A stretch of DNA of 64,000 bases from Rutpela maculata. Lineage: Eukaryota > Arthropoda > Insecta > Coleoptera > Cerambycidae. Position 1 is the stretch's first letter. The number at the start of each line of letters is the position of its first letter. The position numbers and the translations under genes were made by a program. Under the pieces are notes generated by a model. That model ran no database searches, was not told the origin of the DNA, and saw only the letters and a program-made list of their open reading frames with translations. Of the stretch, positions 46,946 to 58,207 are shown in pieces. The stretch is taken from positions 136,969,677-137,033,676 of the forward strand of contig OW386290.2 of assembly GCA_936432065.2 (NCBI GenBank), written 5' to 3'.

Positions 46946-48100
46946 TGTACAATTGGATCTAATTATAACGAGTAACGAAAATCTTTTCCCTAACAAAATT
47001 AATAATATGGCTTATAGCGGGCTAAGAAGCGGTACAAGGTGGAGTAGGTACGAAAAATTCGGAATTCCACTTAAAGGGAGGCAATTTTAACAGACACGGC
47101 ATAGTTATGAAATATTAAAAGAAAATTATTTTGATATCGTCATTTATTAACACTGAAATTATTACAATGAATTGAATTTGAATTACACTGAAATTATAGG
47201 GTCTGATGATATGAGCATCCTGTTCAAAATATCCCTAATTAGTATTCATCATTGAACATTTTCTTCAGTGAAACAATCTTGTGTACTTATAATCTTTATG
47301 GCTGGCCTCCAAGACATCTTTAGATAGCTGTCCCATGGGTAAAGGTAGTTCTTCCCTATGGACAGTAAGGAATGTGGATGTGGTGAGAGCGGTTTTGTCG
47401 CGACTACCTGTATACAAAGGGCTCTATATAAAAAAAGGATCCTTTGGGATAGCTGTATTTTTCTGTGCTTGACCTTCAAGTTCCAAACTAACTTACAAAA
47501 AAAGAACGTAGCGGTACTCGGTGGAACTTTTTTTGTAACCTCCAAACAATATCATTAGTTATTAAAATTATTTACTTAAATTACGTCTTACAAATTCAAC
47601 GATTTCTCTATAATAGATTTCACAGTAATCGATATAATAATACAAATAGGACATAACCTCCAGTTGCACAATCCATGTCGAAATATTGTTGATATTTTAA
47701 TCAAACAGATAGAAATATACAAATTACTGCATCGATGTTTTGGGCACAACTGATTCAAGCGCAGTCAATAGGAGGAACGATCACTTTATGGCCACCATTG
47801 CGCATTTATTATTACAAATAGAAATAAAACATAGGCAACATTAGGAGCACAAGTTGTTAAAAAAACCATTTTAGTATATATTAGCCATATTTTTACTCTG
47901 AGAAAAATTGACTTTTGTCCTCCTAATCTAAGCAAATTGCCCAGTGTGCGTTTGCCAGTTGGTAATCGAAGAGGCCATATAAGTACCAACATTTTTTCTC
48001 TCTGGAAATTTGTGGTATGGTAGGGGGGATAGGGAGGGGGGGACATTTCTTTTTAATCGAATGATTATCGATATCTGTCTGCATAGATAGTTGGTATATA
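46946..48100. other. No gene recognised
   Basis: AT-rich intergenic DNA next to the errantivirus. The last bases before the LTR, TATATA, are the insertion target. Frames at 47249-47545 and 47786-48046 lack domains. Confidence 0.4.
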
Positions 48101-48464
48101 TGTTAGATCACGGTTCACATGAATGACTTTTTAAAAACTTTTATTTAGTTACATGGAGCCAACGTTGGCTCTTGGAGAAGGAATATAATAATAAATTAGA
48201 AGTGTTGCATTCTAACTGAGTTTAATAACTGATTCAACAAAGCGTGTTTAGTCATATTTATAACATACAGAACCTGAGTAAGCAAAATATATAACAAAGG
48301 AATTGCAGTTCTGCAGTCTGCACAAGTTATGAGAAACAAAGGTGTAATATGATATCTTGAAGATAAGCAATTAATAAGAGAAGCTGTTATCGTGAAATAC
48401 GATATACCTGTGAAGGTTTATTATGGCTAAGTCGCAATAAGATAGCGTGTAATATTATATAACA
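48101..48464 (-). repeat. 3' LTR of the errantivirus
   Basis: 364 bp, same termini as the 5' LTR, two substitutions from it. An AATAAA in element sense lies at 48145-48140. TATATA precedes it on the plus strand and matches the bases after the other LTR. Confidence 0.95.
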
Positions 48465-48475
48465 ACTTCCCCCTT
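48465..48475 (-). other. Polypurine tract
   Basis: The minus strand reads AAGGGGGAAGT directly before the 3' LTR, the expected plus-strand primer site. Confidence 0.8.
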
Positions 48476-48698
48476 AATAAAAAAGTTGATGTTATGCAGC
48501 AACTTTTGAAAATTGTTAAAACGTTAAATGAATATAATGCAAAAATAAATTGAAACAATGTTGAATGAATACAAAGCAAAATAATAAAATAATGTAAAAG
48601 TTAAAATTGGTAAGCGATAATAAAACATTACATAACGTAATAAGGATAAAATACAATAGTCCAAATTAATAGACAAGGGTAAAACTCCACATGAAAGT

Positions 48699-50536
48699 CT
48701 ATGTTAACTCGATGTCCTCTTCTTCTTGAGGTCTAATACCGGGTCGCTTTCTTGGAGGGATCAGTCTAGGAAATTTGGTAAATACTCTGCTTCGCTCTGA
48801 AGGAGGTGAAGGAGGGTTATCCGTTGAGGGTTGGATTCGCAATGCTCCACATCTTCTTCTTCTGCATTTACAAGTTATGTAAAGTAGAACTAATAGGATG
48901 ATGAGAGTGATTATGAAATATGTGAACCAAGATATGTGTTTGGTCACAAAAGGTTCATTTATGAGGTCATCCAAGTCTTTGGAATATTGGTCCAATTTGT
49001 TTTTAGCAATATCTAGGTCTTCTACGTCGAGATTGTTTAATTTGAGAGGTTTTAATTTTGGAATTTCGATTTTGTCGGGCATGTGATTACAGCATTCAAA
49101 AGGAATTTGGATAGGATGTGAATTGTCCTTAATTTCGGAAAAGTCTTTGGCACTGGCTTGTATTCTAGTAATGCCTGCATAGGCGTAACATCCTGGTTGT
49201 AGTTTGATGATGGAATTTTTGTTGATTAACTCTGTTGTGGATTCTCTCTTTGGACAATTGATGGTAATGTGAAGTGGTTCGGAATTAATTACTAGCCATG
49301 TGTTGTCTTCAAGTTCTTGGACGTTGTATCCCTGACTAATAATGAAGGAAGTTTGACAGTTCTCTGGAAGTTTTGGCAATGGTTTTAGTATTATGGCTTC
49401 ACATATGGCATTTTGGTCGATAGGATAGGCAAACAGGTTCGAACATAGTTTGGTTCCAAAATAAAGTGGTTTGCATTCTTTCAAATTTTGTATAGGTATG
49501 TACATCAAAGAATCATCATCTCTCGCGATATATTTTTGTGAAATAGATAAAATGTGATGTAGACCAGTTCTGTTATCAAGTATCGGGATAGGATATAGGC
49601 GATAGGTGTTATAATTTTGGGGTTCAACAAGTGGTATTGTTAAAACAAATACTAAGTTAGAATCCATTTGAAACGCTTGTAATTCAATAATATCCAAATA
49701 CTTAGCAACTGCCGATAATTTAATGTGGAGAGACAAATTGTTCCTTCGTAAGCTCTGTGAAATTTCTTGTAATGCTGTTACCAAATGATTAGGGGTTATG
49801 ATTGACGTGTGAATGATTCCTAGTCTGGCAAATGTTATTGAATTTAGAATGTCGTTTAAATTTTCTTCGATATACAAATAGCTTGCCATTAATTGTTCGG
49901 AAATGTATAAAAATTTTAGTTTTATGTGAGCAGCCTCGATAGCTTGAGTCATTGTTTGAATTGTGTTCTATTTCTTCGAGATCTTTGTTAAAGGTTTCCT
50001 CGTCAATTTGTAATTTTTGTATAGTCGAGTTGAAGTTTTTAATAACAGAAGTTGTAACTGAAATTTGATTTTTGATTAAGTTTTCCAATTGATGTTCGTC
50101 ATTATTTAGTTTATTTATACAATTAGTATAGTACTGGCCATCTTCAGCATCTAGGTTACCAGTTATGGATTTGAATATTGTACCGATACCGTTAAGTATT
50201 CCTCGTTTATATCTTTTTGTATCTGAAAAGATTTCGTCAAATTTCATTTTTATAGAGTTGGATATTTGTGTTAAAAGGTTAAAGTCTGTTTTAATTTCAC
50301 TCGTAAAAATAATTGACTTATGATCACCATTATGGAGAGTGTACAGGATTCTGTCTAAGATATTTTGATTTTTGTCAAAAGCTAGTTTGAGGGATGAAAT
50401 GTTTTTATGCACTAGTAGAGTCCATTTGTCATTTGTCACCACGATGTCCGTGTCTTGGTGGTAGTATACACCAACGGTGTTATTGATTGGGATAATTTTG
50501 TATTGACAGAGTGCTGATCCGAACAGCAGGAGAAAC
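48699..50536 (-). pseudogene. Errantivirus env, one frameshift
   Basis: The env region starts at a splice-acceptor-like TTATTTTCAG|G (exon base 50536). It opens with a hydrophobic signal (FLLLFGSALC), as expected for a spliced env mRNA. Next come a furin-type site, RYKRG, and a fusion-peptide-like ILNGIGTIFKSITGNLD, characteristic of errantivirus Env and baculovirus F proteins. The ectodomain is long and cysteine-bearing. A membrane anchor (FIITLIILLVLLYI) is followed by a basic cytoplasmic tail. The frame changes by one base near 49940-49960, within the ectodomain, so this copy does not encode full-length Env. Confidence 0.88.
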
Positions 50537-50548
50537 CTGAAAATAAAT

Positions 50549-53500
50549 TTAATTTTCAGTATATGGTTTCATTCTATCAAAATTTACTTTGGTTTCTTGT
50601 TTCGTTTCGAGGTTTAATAAGGTAGCAGAATTTTGAAAAATTTCTTTTATTTTAAAAGGACCGTTAAATTTGTTTTGCAATTTGTTTTTGATTTGTGATT
50701 CTTTTACGTAAACTAAGTCACCTATTTTGTATTCGGGTCGTTTTTGGGGAACATTTCTATCAAAGCGAACTTTCGCTTTCTCCTTTTGAGCTTGCGTTCG
50801 ACTACGGGCTATTTTATAGTAGTGAGATATTCTGTTGTTTAAATCCCTAACGTATTTGGTTATTAACTCTTTTTGGTTATACAAAGTTTCAGGTGGTCTG
50901 TTGGACGTATGTCCAAATACAAGTTCGTATGGTGTGAAACCGTGTGTTTTATTTACTGAATTGTTATAGCATATTACTGCATATGGTAAAATTGTGAAAG
51001 GATGTTCGTTCGGATTTTCAGTTTTATGAATTCTTATCATTTCAGCTAGAGTAGCATGAAATCTTTCTATGGATCCGTTCGATTGGGGATGTCCTACGCT
51101 TGAATAAGTCAGTTTTATGTCGTAGAGGGTGCAGAGATCTTTGAGCAAACGGTTGTCAAATTCGCCACCGTAATCGCAATGGATTCTTAGCGGGGTGCCG
51201 TAATGTTGAAAGTATAACAACAAGGTATTTACGACGGATTTTGCGGATTTGTCCGGGACTGCATAGGCTTGTGTAAATTTAGTTAACTCGTCGCGAATAG
51301 TTAAAGCGTAATTTCGAGTTGGGAATTCAAATAAATCGATATTAATTCTTTCGAATGGTGTTCTTGGGGTTTCTGTGACTACTAGAGGGTTGTTAAGGTT
51401 TTTCCGGCATACTTTAGTCTTTTGGCAAGTTTCGCAATTTTTTATAAAATTTTCAACGTCTTTAGTTAGACCTTGCCAAGTGTATTTTTCTCTAATTCTT
51501 CGAATCGTTTCATTTATTCCGCGGTGTAGATTATTTTTACCAAAATGATTTTGCTCCAATATAATTGGGATTTCATCTTCGTCGGCAGTTCTGACAATAT
51601 CTTGACAAATTACTACTTTTAAGTCTTTTTCTGCAAAAATGAATGATAGAATTTCGAGTATGGGGAGGTCTAGGTTATTTTCGACAAAGTATGTCTTAGA
51701 AAGGTCTAAAACATCTTGATTTTTAAATAATACCAAAAATAGATGTTCAATTACAGATTCGATATCAAAAGGTAGAGGAATGATAAAATATCTCCTATGT
51801 CTGACTGTTTTGCTCGATACAATATTGATTTTATCGTTATGAAATTCGGGGTTTTCTTCGAATATGTCCTCAATAATTTTGTGATGTAGGTCTTGTAAGT
51901 TATTTTGTTGGAAGAAGGTTATAATATCTTTATGTTCTCGGTATAAGAGTTGTTTGTTTGAGGCTTTGATTTTTGAATAGTCTATTAAAGATGTTGTTTT
52001 ATATAGGTTGGTGAAAGTTTCAAATTCTCGGGAAATTTGTTCGTTAGTGATTTCGTTGTTATCGTCTGGGTTTTCGTCGTCGTCTGACTCTTCGTCATTC
52101 GCGGCTAGGACCTTTGAATAGAATTTGGAACATTCGGAAAAATGATTAATTTTGATTCTGGAAAGTGCGTCCGCGTTCTTATTGATTTTGCCTGGTTTAT
52201 AAATTATTTCGTAGTCGTACTCTTCTAATTTGAGTCGCCAACGGGCAAGTCTGCTTCCTGGGTCTTTTATAGAGAATAGCCAGGTGAGTGGTCTGTGGTC
52301 GGTTACAAGCTTAAACTTTCTACCGTACAGATATGGTCTAAAGTGCTTTACACTCCATACTATCGATAAAAGCTCGCGTTCAATCGTTGAATACTTAGTT
52401 TCTGCGCTGCACAAGGTTCTAGAAGCATAGGCAATGGGTAAATCTTTGCCAATGGGCCCCTGGCTCAGCACTGAGCCGACGGCAAATGCGCTCGCATCAG
52501 TGGTTAGAACGAAAGGTTCATCAAAATTAGGGTAAATTAATATCGGAGTCGTTGTTAATGTTTGTTTCAAATTTTGAAAGGAATTTACACAATCATTGTC
52601 GAAGAGAAATGGTATGTCTTTTTATAGTAGTTTTGTTAGGGGCTTGGTTATCTTGGAGAAATTAGGGATAAAGCGCCTATAATATCCGGCTAAGCCTAGA
52701 AATGATTTAATTTCTTTTGGATTTTTCGGTTGAGGAAAATTTAAGATAGCGTCAACTTTCGAAGGGTTTGGTTTTACGCCGTCTTTTGTAATGAGATGTC
52801 CTAAATAAGCGACTTCCTTGCGGAGAAACTCGCATTTGTCTGGTTGAATTTTGAGGTTGGCTTTTTGAAGGCGTTTAAAGACTTCAGTTAGACGGGAAAT
52901 GTGTTCGTGAATTGTAGGAGAGTAAATAATGATATCGTCCATGTAGACGAGACATCGTTCATTTTGAATACCTAACAGGATGTTATCCATAACTCTTTGA
53001 AAAGTTGATGGAGCGTTTTTGAGTCCAAATGGCATTCGCACGAATTCATAATGACCGTTCTCAACTGTGAAAGCAGTCTTTTGAATATCTGTGGGATTAA
53101 TTTCAATTTGGTGGAAACCAGAAGCCAAGTCTAAGGTTGTGAAATATTGGCATTTGCCAAGTTGGTCTAGAAGATCGGAAATGTTGGGCAGAGGATATTT
53201 GTCACCGATTGTAACCTCGTTGAGTTTGCGGTAGTCGACTACAACGCGCCATTTCTGTTTACCAGAAGCGTCCAGTTTTTTGGGACCTACCCAGACAGGA
53301 GAGGACCAAGGTGAGATTGAGGGTTGAATAATACCTTGACTTAACATTTTCGATACTTGGGACTTAACTTCTTCTTTATGGACCTGAGGATAACGATACG
53401 ATTTCGTAAATATCGGTCGGGAATTGTCGGTGTCAATAGGGTGTTTGATTTCGTTGGTAAAAGTCAAATTGTCTCCTTCTAAATAGAATATATCTTGAAA

Positions 53501-54400
53501 GTCTAAACAAAGCTGCGTTACTATTTCGGCCTCTTCTTCGTTTAGATGATCCAAGCGCAATTCGTTCCTGATTTCAAAGGATCTGTCCGTCGTTAGTTGT
53601 TGGTCAGAATTTTGCGTGTTTGAGTTAAAAATTGACTTAAATTTTTGTAAAGGTTCTAAATTTAAATTGGAAAAATCGACAGTCTTCGGGATGACATTAG
53701 CATTGATTATTGTTGTTAAAAATTCTCCGTTTTCGTTTACTTTAACAATAGCATTAGGTAAACGGACTTTTTCATTCTCTTGCGCTTGCAAAATAGCGTC
53801 AGTGTTTTTAAGGTTACATTTTAGTTTATAAATTTTTTCGGTACGGCCGTCAATTTGGATCTTATTTTGATTAGGGTTGTGGTTTGATTGGATTTTGTCG
53901 TATTCGGGTTTCGACGAATCGTCGGTTACTTTGAAAAGTGGGACCGTTTTAAAATTGGTTATTAATCGTTTATTTCTTATGTCAACGATACAATGATAAT
54001 GCTCTAGGAAGTCAGCTCCTATCAGTCCATCAAAATTGATATCTAGGTCGTAGATGTAAACTTTATGTGGGTCGTTATCAGTGAAGGGTATAAGAACAGA
54101 TTCACTAATAGTAATTTTCTGATCAGTTATACCTTGTATAATTACATTTTCTGAAAATCTTCGTTTGTAATTTTCCGCTGTTTTTGGTTTAAAGATTGAG
54201 ATACCTGCGCCAGTATCGATTAGAATTTTGAATTTGTTTGTGATGTCTTTAATGTAGTATAGATTTTTTGAATTTACGGTCAACAATGAGTGTGATAGCG
54301 TTTCTACATGAACCCTTGTTCCGGGAAGTTCAGCGACGGGTCGAAACTGTCGTTGAGATTCATCGTTCGTATTTGATTTGTTATTTGGTCGAATTGGTCT
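50549..54400 (-). pseudogene. Errantivirus pol (PR-RT-RNaseH-IN), one nonsense codon
   Basis: The frame overlaps the gag end in -1. It encodes a protease with ILIDTGAGISIF, then an RT with VVDYRKLNEVTIGDKYPLP and the YMDD box, then RNase H (LTTDASAFAVGSVLSQ, TDHRPLTW). The integrase has an H/C zinc region ending CETCQKTK and a D-D-35-E core (INIDLFEF, HCDYGGEF, NGSIERFH). A TAA at 52622-52624 interrupts it between RT and RNase H. Both halves are in the same frame, so one substitution is enough to explain it. Length and order are otherwise normal. It ends just before env. Confidence 0.93.
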
Positions 54401-55719
54401 GTTTGCTGTGTTGGAGTATCCGTGGGGTACTCCGGATCTATGCGAAAATCCTGAGGATTAACAGTATAATCCTCCTGTGGCGTTTGAGAATTAGCAGTAT
54501 AATTCTCGTACTGTTCATATTGGGAATTAGCTGTATAATTCTCTGAAAAGCTTTGAGCGTTTTCTAAATCGTAATTTTCATAACTGTCACTTACATTTTG
54601 ATAATCGGGTGAATAGTCATTGTATTGATTAAATTGATCAGCATAATTATCGTAAGGTTCGTAATTTAAATGATGAGCTTTTTGCTGGTTAAAGCGGTTA
54701 AAATTCGGGTTAGGTTGAATAGCTGACGGTCTTTGTTGGTTAAAGTTTGGATTTGGCCTTATAGCTGAGGGCCTATTTTGAGGTTGATTAGGTTGGTTTT
54801 GAGGGAATGTCCTCTGACTAAATTGATTATTTTGTGAAAAGTTTTGGAAACTTGAATTTCCTGGGTAATTTGGTCGTTGAAAATTTTGTGAGGTTGACGG
54901 AATTGTTTGTGTTTGTTGCCTTGTACGGCATTCATTTATGACATGTCCGTTTCGTTTACAAAACGAGCAGAATTTCTGCTGAAAATTTGAAGTTGGTCGT
55001 TTTTGTTGCATTATAGGATTTTTGACTGGACTATTTTTGGGAAATTTTTGTTGCTCGAAATAAGAGAGTTGTAGCTCTCTACGAATTCTGCTTACGGCTT
55101 TCAGTATGCTAGGAGGGTTGCTAGCACGTATGATGCGGCCTAAATTCGGTTCTAAACCTGTTAGTAAATTATTTAAGGTCATGGTTTCTATAAGATCTGA
55201 TTGTGCAGCTCTTTGCGTTGTGGTTAAATTTTGCTTTTGCACTGCGGCGTGCATTTTAGCATTGTGCGTTTGTAAACGTGAAATAAATGTTAGAGCGGAT
55301 TCACCGGGCAATTGGTGAATTCGTTGTAGGTCCTGAATTAGGGCCGTTAGATCTCTGGAATCCCCAAAGTGGGTTTCCAATAATGCTTTGATTTCTGGCC
55401 AGGTGCCAGGGTTACGAGAATTTATTAATTCGGCAGCTTTGCCCTTTAACTTATTTTTTATGTGGACGGTCAAAAGAATTTTTTGATCTCCAATTGCCAT
55501 GCTTTGGGCGCAATGACAGGAATTTAAGAATGTTTGTAAATTTATGGCGTTGCCATCAAATTCAGGTATTAGAGAAAATATTTCAGAGAGCTTGTAAGGC
55601 TCAATTTGCTCAGGTTGTGGTTGTTGTTGTAATTGTTGCTGTTGTTGTTGTTGTAGTTGTTGTTCGGTTGGTGCTGGTGGCACTGGTTGAACTGGCTCTG
55701 GTTGAGCTCTATCTGGCAT
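54304..55719 (-). CDS. Errantivirus gag polyprotein
   Basis: 471 codons from an ATG at 55719. A proline- and glutamine-rich N terminus precedes a capsid-like region (YKLSEIFSLIPEFDGN, LKGKAAELINSRNPGTWPEI, LIQDLQRIHQLPGESALTF). A CX2CX4HX4C zinc knuckle follows (CSFCKRNGHVINEC). The tail is rich in N, Q, Y and P and repeats ENYTANSQ and EDYTVNPQ. The DNA encoding those repeats forms the same hairpin as the leader (54453-54474, 54486-54507, 54522-54543). It overlaps the pol frame, which lies in -1, so pol is expected as a frameshift product. The frame is intact. Confidence 0.9.
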   Translation of the reverse strand: MPDRAQPEPVQPVPPAPTEQQLQQQQQQQLQQQPQPEQIEPYKLSEIFSLIPEFDGNAINLQTFLNSCHCAQSMAIGDQKILLTVHIKNKLKGKAAELINSRNPGTWPEIKALLETHFGDSRDLTALIQDLQRIHQLPGESALTFISRLQTHNAKMHAAVQKQNLTTTQRAAQSDLIETMTLNNLLTGLEPNLGRIIRASNPPSILKAVSRIRRELQLSYFEQQKFPKNSPVKNPIMQQKRPTSNFQQKFCSFCKRNGHVINECRTRQQTQTIPSTSQNFQRPNYPGNSSFQNFSQNNQFSQRTFPQNQPNQPQNRPSAIRPNPNFNQQRPSAIQPNPNFNRFNQQKAHHLNYEPYDNYADQFNQYNDYSPDYQNVSDSYENYDLENAQSFSENYTANSQYEQYENYTANSQTPQEDYTVNPQDFRIDPEYPTDTPTQQTDQFDQITNQIRTMNLNDSFDPSLNFPEQGFM

Positions 55720-56251
55720 TTTGCTTTTTGTATTTAGAAATTACTTGGACAAAAATTGGTTGCGTATCAGCGGTATGATACGATAATTTAAATTAAAATT
55801 AGCTTGTTACGTTGCGTGCGTAAATGGATTGTATATTAGCTGTATAATACACAGTGTTTCGTATTAGCAGTATAATACGAAGATAAATAAACTTAAAATT
55901 AAATGAACTTGTTTCGTTGCGTTTGTAAAGGAATGGGTTTCACTTTGACAATAGAACTGGCTTTGTGCGCCGAGTGTATTAGCAGTATAATACACTTTTA
56001 ATAAAATAAGTTGCGAAAAATAATAAAATGGTAAAAATGGTACGAGATGATTCTTAAATGACTTACGCTAATTTCATCTCCATGAGTAGGTTCTTCGTCC
56101 GTCAAGGGATTGGGATCCGCCACCACCAGTGAGGAAGGTCTCCTTGTTCTCGTAGATGTACACGCACTAGTTAGGCACCTTCTGCAGATGTTCTCCTTGT
56201 TCTCTTACGCTTCACTACCAGTTAGGCTTCTTGTTCTGATGATGTTTACGG
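55720..56251 (-). promoter_or_regulatory. Errantivirus leader with four covarying hairpins
   Basis: About 530 nt between primer-binding site and gag. It contains stem-loops at 55763-55782, 55831-55852, 55858-55881 and 55973-55996. On the plus strand all have loop GCWGTA or GCGGTA, closed by stems that differ but stay complementary, such as CGTATCA/TGATACG, TTCGTATTA/TAATACGAA and AGTGTATTA/TAATACACT. In gypsy this interval holds the Su(Hw) insulator. Here the repeated motif is different. Its role is unknown; an RNA packaging signal or a protein-bound palindrome would both fit. Confidence 0.75.
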
Positions 56252-56269
56252 ATCCTACCGACTGCGCCA
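56252..56269 (-). other. Primer-binding site, tRNA-Ser
   Basis: After one spacer base following the 5' LTR, the minus strand reads TGGCGCAGTCGGTAGGAT, complementary to the 3' end of insect tRNA-Ser including CCA. Serine priming is typical of the 17.6/297/ZAM branch of errantiviruses. Confidence 0.85.
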
Positions 56270-56270
56270 A

Positions 56271-56634
56271 TGTTAGATCACGGTTCACATGAATGACTTT
56301 TTAAAAACTTTTATTTAGTTACATGGAGCCAACATTGGCTCTTGGAGAAGGAATATAATAATAAATTAGAAGTGTTGCATTCTAACTGAGTTTAATAACT
56401 GATTCAACAAAGCGTGTTTAGTCATATTTATAACATACAGAACCTGAGTAAGCAAAATATATAACAAAGGAATTGCAGTTCTGCAGTCTGCACAAGTTAT
56501 GAGAAACAAAGGTGTAATATGATATCTTGAAGATAAGCAATTAATAAGAGAAGCTGTTACCGTGAAATACGATATACCTGTGAAGGTTTATTATGGCTAA
56601 GTCGCAATAAGATAGCGTGTAATATTATATAACA
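56271..56634 (-). repeat. 5' LTR of the errantivirus
   Basis: 364 bp with TGTTA...TAACA termini. It differs from the 3' LTR at two positions (AACATTGG versus AACGTTGG, and GTTACCG versus GTTATCG). In element sense it begins TGTTATATAATATT. It holds an AATAAA near its far end. Confidence 0.95.
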
Positions 56635-57068
56635 TATATACTTCACATACCCCAAATACGCTGGCAGACGAAACTTCCGGTCAACGCGCGCGGTAACCGG
56701 AAATAGTAAAAAAAAATGTTTAGTTACCGGACCAAATTTGGCGCAAAATGTTTGTTCTGACGTGTATAGTACTGTACTGTAGTAGCAAATATTTCCATCA
56801 GTCGGTTTTTAAGCAATTTGCCATCAAAGTGACCATTTTTCGCATTTTTTTTTACCTTTCTGACTGCTGTAAAACGAATTAACAATAAATAAAAATTATT
56901 TAAATTAAACCTTTTTTTTTTTACTACAGTATTGATAATACCTCATTTTAGGATGGAACAGAACAGGTAATCGAGGAAAACCTATTTTGACTGTCTTTTC
57001 CAACATGGCAGCAATGATATTTTTGTGGAAAACTTTAATTAATGATTGTAGCAACTTTATACAAAAAC
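56635..57068. other. Flank between errantivirus and GATA gene, no gene recognised
   Basis: Begins with the TATA target duplication. AT-rich, with a frame at 56905-57162 that reflects the repeat on its right. Confidence 0.35.
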
Positions 57069-57305
57069 TAGCTGACCCAGCAAACGTTGTTTTGCCATAT
57101 AAATTATAAATTTTTGTCCAAAAAATAAAAAGAAAATTTCTGGATAGGGCCACCCTTATCACCTAGGGGTATAAAAAATAGCCTACAACCTATTGTCAGA
57201 CCTACCAAATATACACCAGAAATTTCATAAAAATCGGTCAAGCCGTTTCGGAGGAGTTCGATAACAAACACTGTGACACGAGATTTTTATATATTAGATA
57301 AAATT
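57069..57305 (+). repeat. Insect interspersed repeat (AGCTGACCCAGCAAACGTTG type)
   Basis: AGCTGACCCAGCAAACGTTG, TTTTGCCATATAAATTA, AATTTCATAAAAATCGGTCA, AGCCGTTTCGGAGGAGTTCG and TTTTTATATATTAGATAAA match a repeat I remember as very common in insect genomes. It is probably the 3' end of a non-LTR element. It ends 124 nt before the first GATA exon. Confidence 0.55.
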
Positions 57306-57428
57306 TCTTGTAAAAGTTATTCAAATGACAAATTGACTTTATTATGTTCGAATTGCAGGAAATTATAAAAAATGATTATGGATGTTTCATGTGGTCTTAC
57401 TGATTTTTATTTATTTCCTTTTTTTTAG

Positions 57429-57971
57429 GAAAAAATGTGCCAGACGGAAATCCTCCTTGAAAACTTAACCGCATCTTTGCCAATTAAACCAGAAGACTTA
57501 AAAACAGAACCAGCCGAATTACCTTGCAGTATTACACAAGAATATAAATCAGAACCCGAATTTACGATAAAAGCAATATCAGAGGAGCCCGAAAATGCAC
57601 CACCACCACCAGACAATAAACCCCCACAATCCGAATCTTACCGAGAAACCCTATTGGAAGGTCCGAGAGAGTCGTTGATAAAGGTGAAGCCTCCCAGCGC
57701 TCTGCAGTACCCGTTGGAGGAGTCCCCCATGGCACCCGTGGGGCCGACAGCGCCGAGAATCCTGAATCAGGACGTCGCGGGTTTTCTGGATAGGCAAGCG
57801 GATTTGGAGGGTAGGATAAGTCCAGATGAGGAACCGGCAGACTTGTCGAATAAACGACCAGAGAATTTAACTTGTGTGCCTGAAATTGACTTTATTAAGG
57901 AGGAAGCCGACAATGTTTCTGTTTATAGCAATAGTTCGGATCCGGAACGATTGGAAGTGGATATGTCACAG
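57429..57971 (+). CDS. GATA factor, first coding exon seen
   Basis: Acceptor TTTTTTTTAG|GAAAAAATG and strong donor TCACAG|GTAAAA, leaving in phase 0. The ATG is at 57435. The six bases before it are in frame, so an upstream exon could extend the protein. The 179 residues form an acidic, proline-rich, low-complexity N-terminal region without a zinc finger. They contain SUMO-consensus-like LKTE (about residues 22-25) and IKEE (about 154-157). Such regions in GATA factors usually act in transactivation. The product is nuclear by family. Reading on past the donor meets a stop after 10 codons. Confidence 0.82.
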
Positions 57972-58207
57972 GTAAAAGCCACATATACTATGTTCTCTAA
58001 TTAAAAGTTGATCAGTATTATCGACTCTGTTGAAATGAGCATCATTTTGAAGATAATCCTCAAAGAAATGTCTCGTGACGACTATAGTCAACTAAATGGT
58101 ATCGAGTTCTGATATATTGTTATAGTTATTAAGGTACCAAGGGTGTTATAAGGATAATAACGTACCGAGGTCGGCAGTGTCCTATAACACCCGTGGTGCC
58201 TTCAACG

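Larger units (their letters stand above)
48101..56634 (-). mobile_element. Errantivirus (Ty3/gypsy LTR retrotransposon with env), 8534 bp
   Basis: Identical-length LTRs bound an internal region with, in minus-strand order, a tRNA-Ser primer-binding site, a long leader with repeated hairpins, gag, pol (protease, RT, RNase H, integrase), env and a polypurine tract. The target duplication is TATA within TATATA on both sides, as for 17.6/297-type errantiviruses. Two differences across the LTR pair point to a recent insertion. Pol has one in-frame stop and env one frameshift, so this copy is not intact. It lies about 0.8 kb upstream of the first GATA-gene exon seen, in the opposite orientation. 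Confidence 0.95.

Noticed and set aside
52230..55778. Plus-strand open frames opposite pol and gag
   Set aside because: Antisense shadows of the retroviral genes. The valine run at about 55600 is the complement of the gag glutamine tract.
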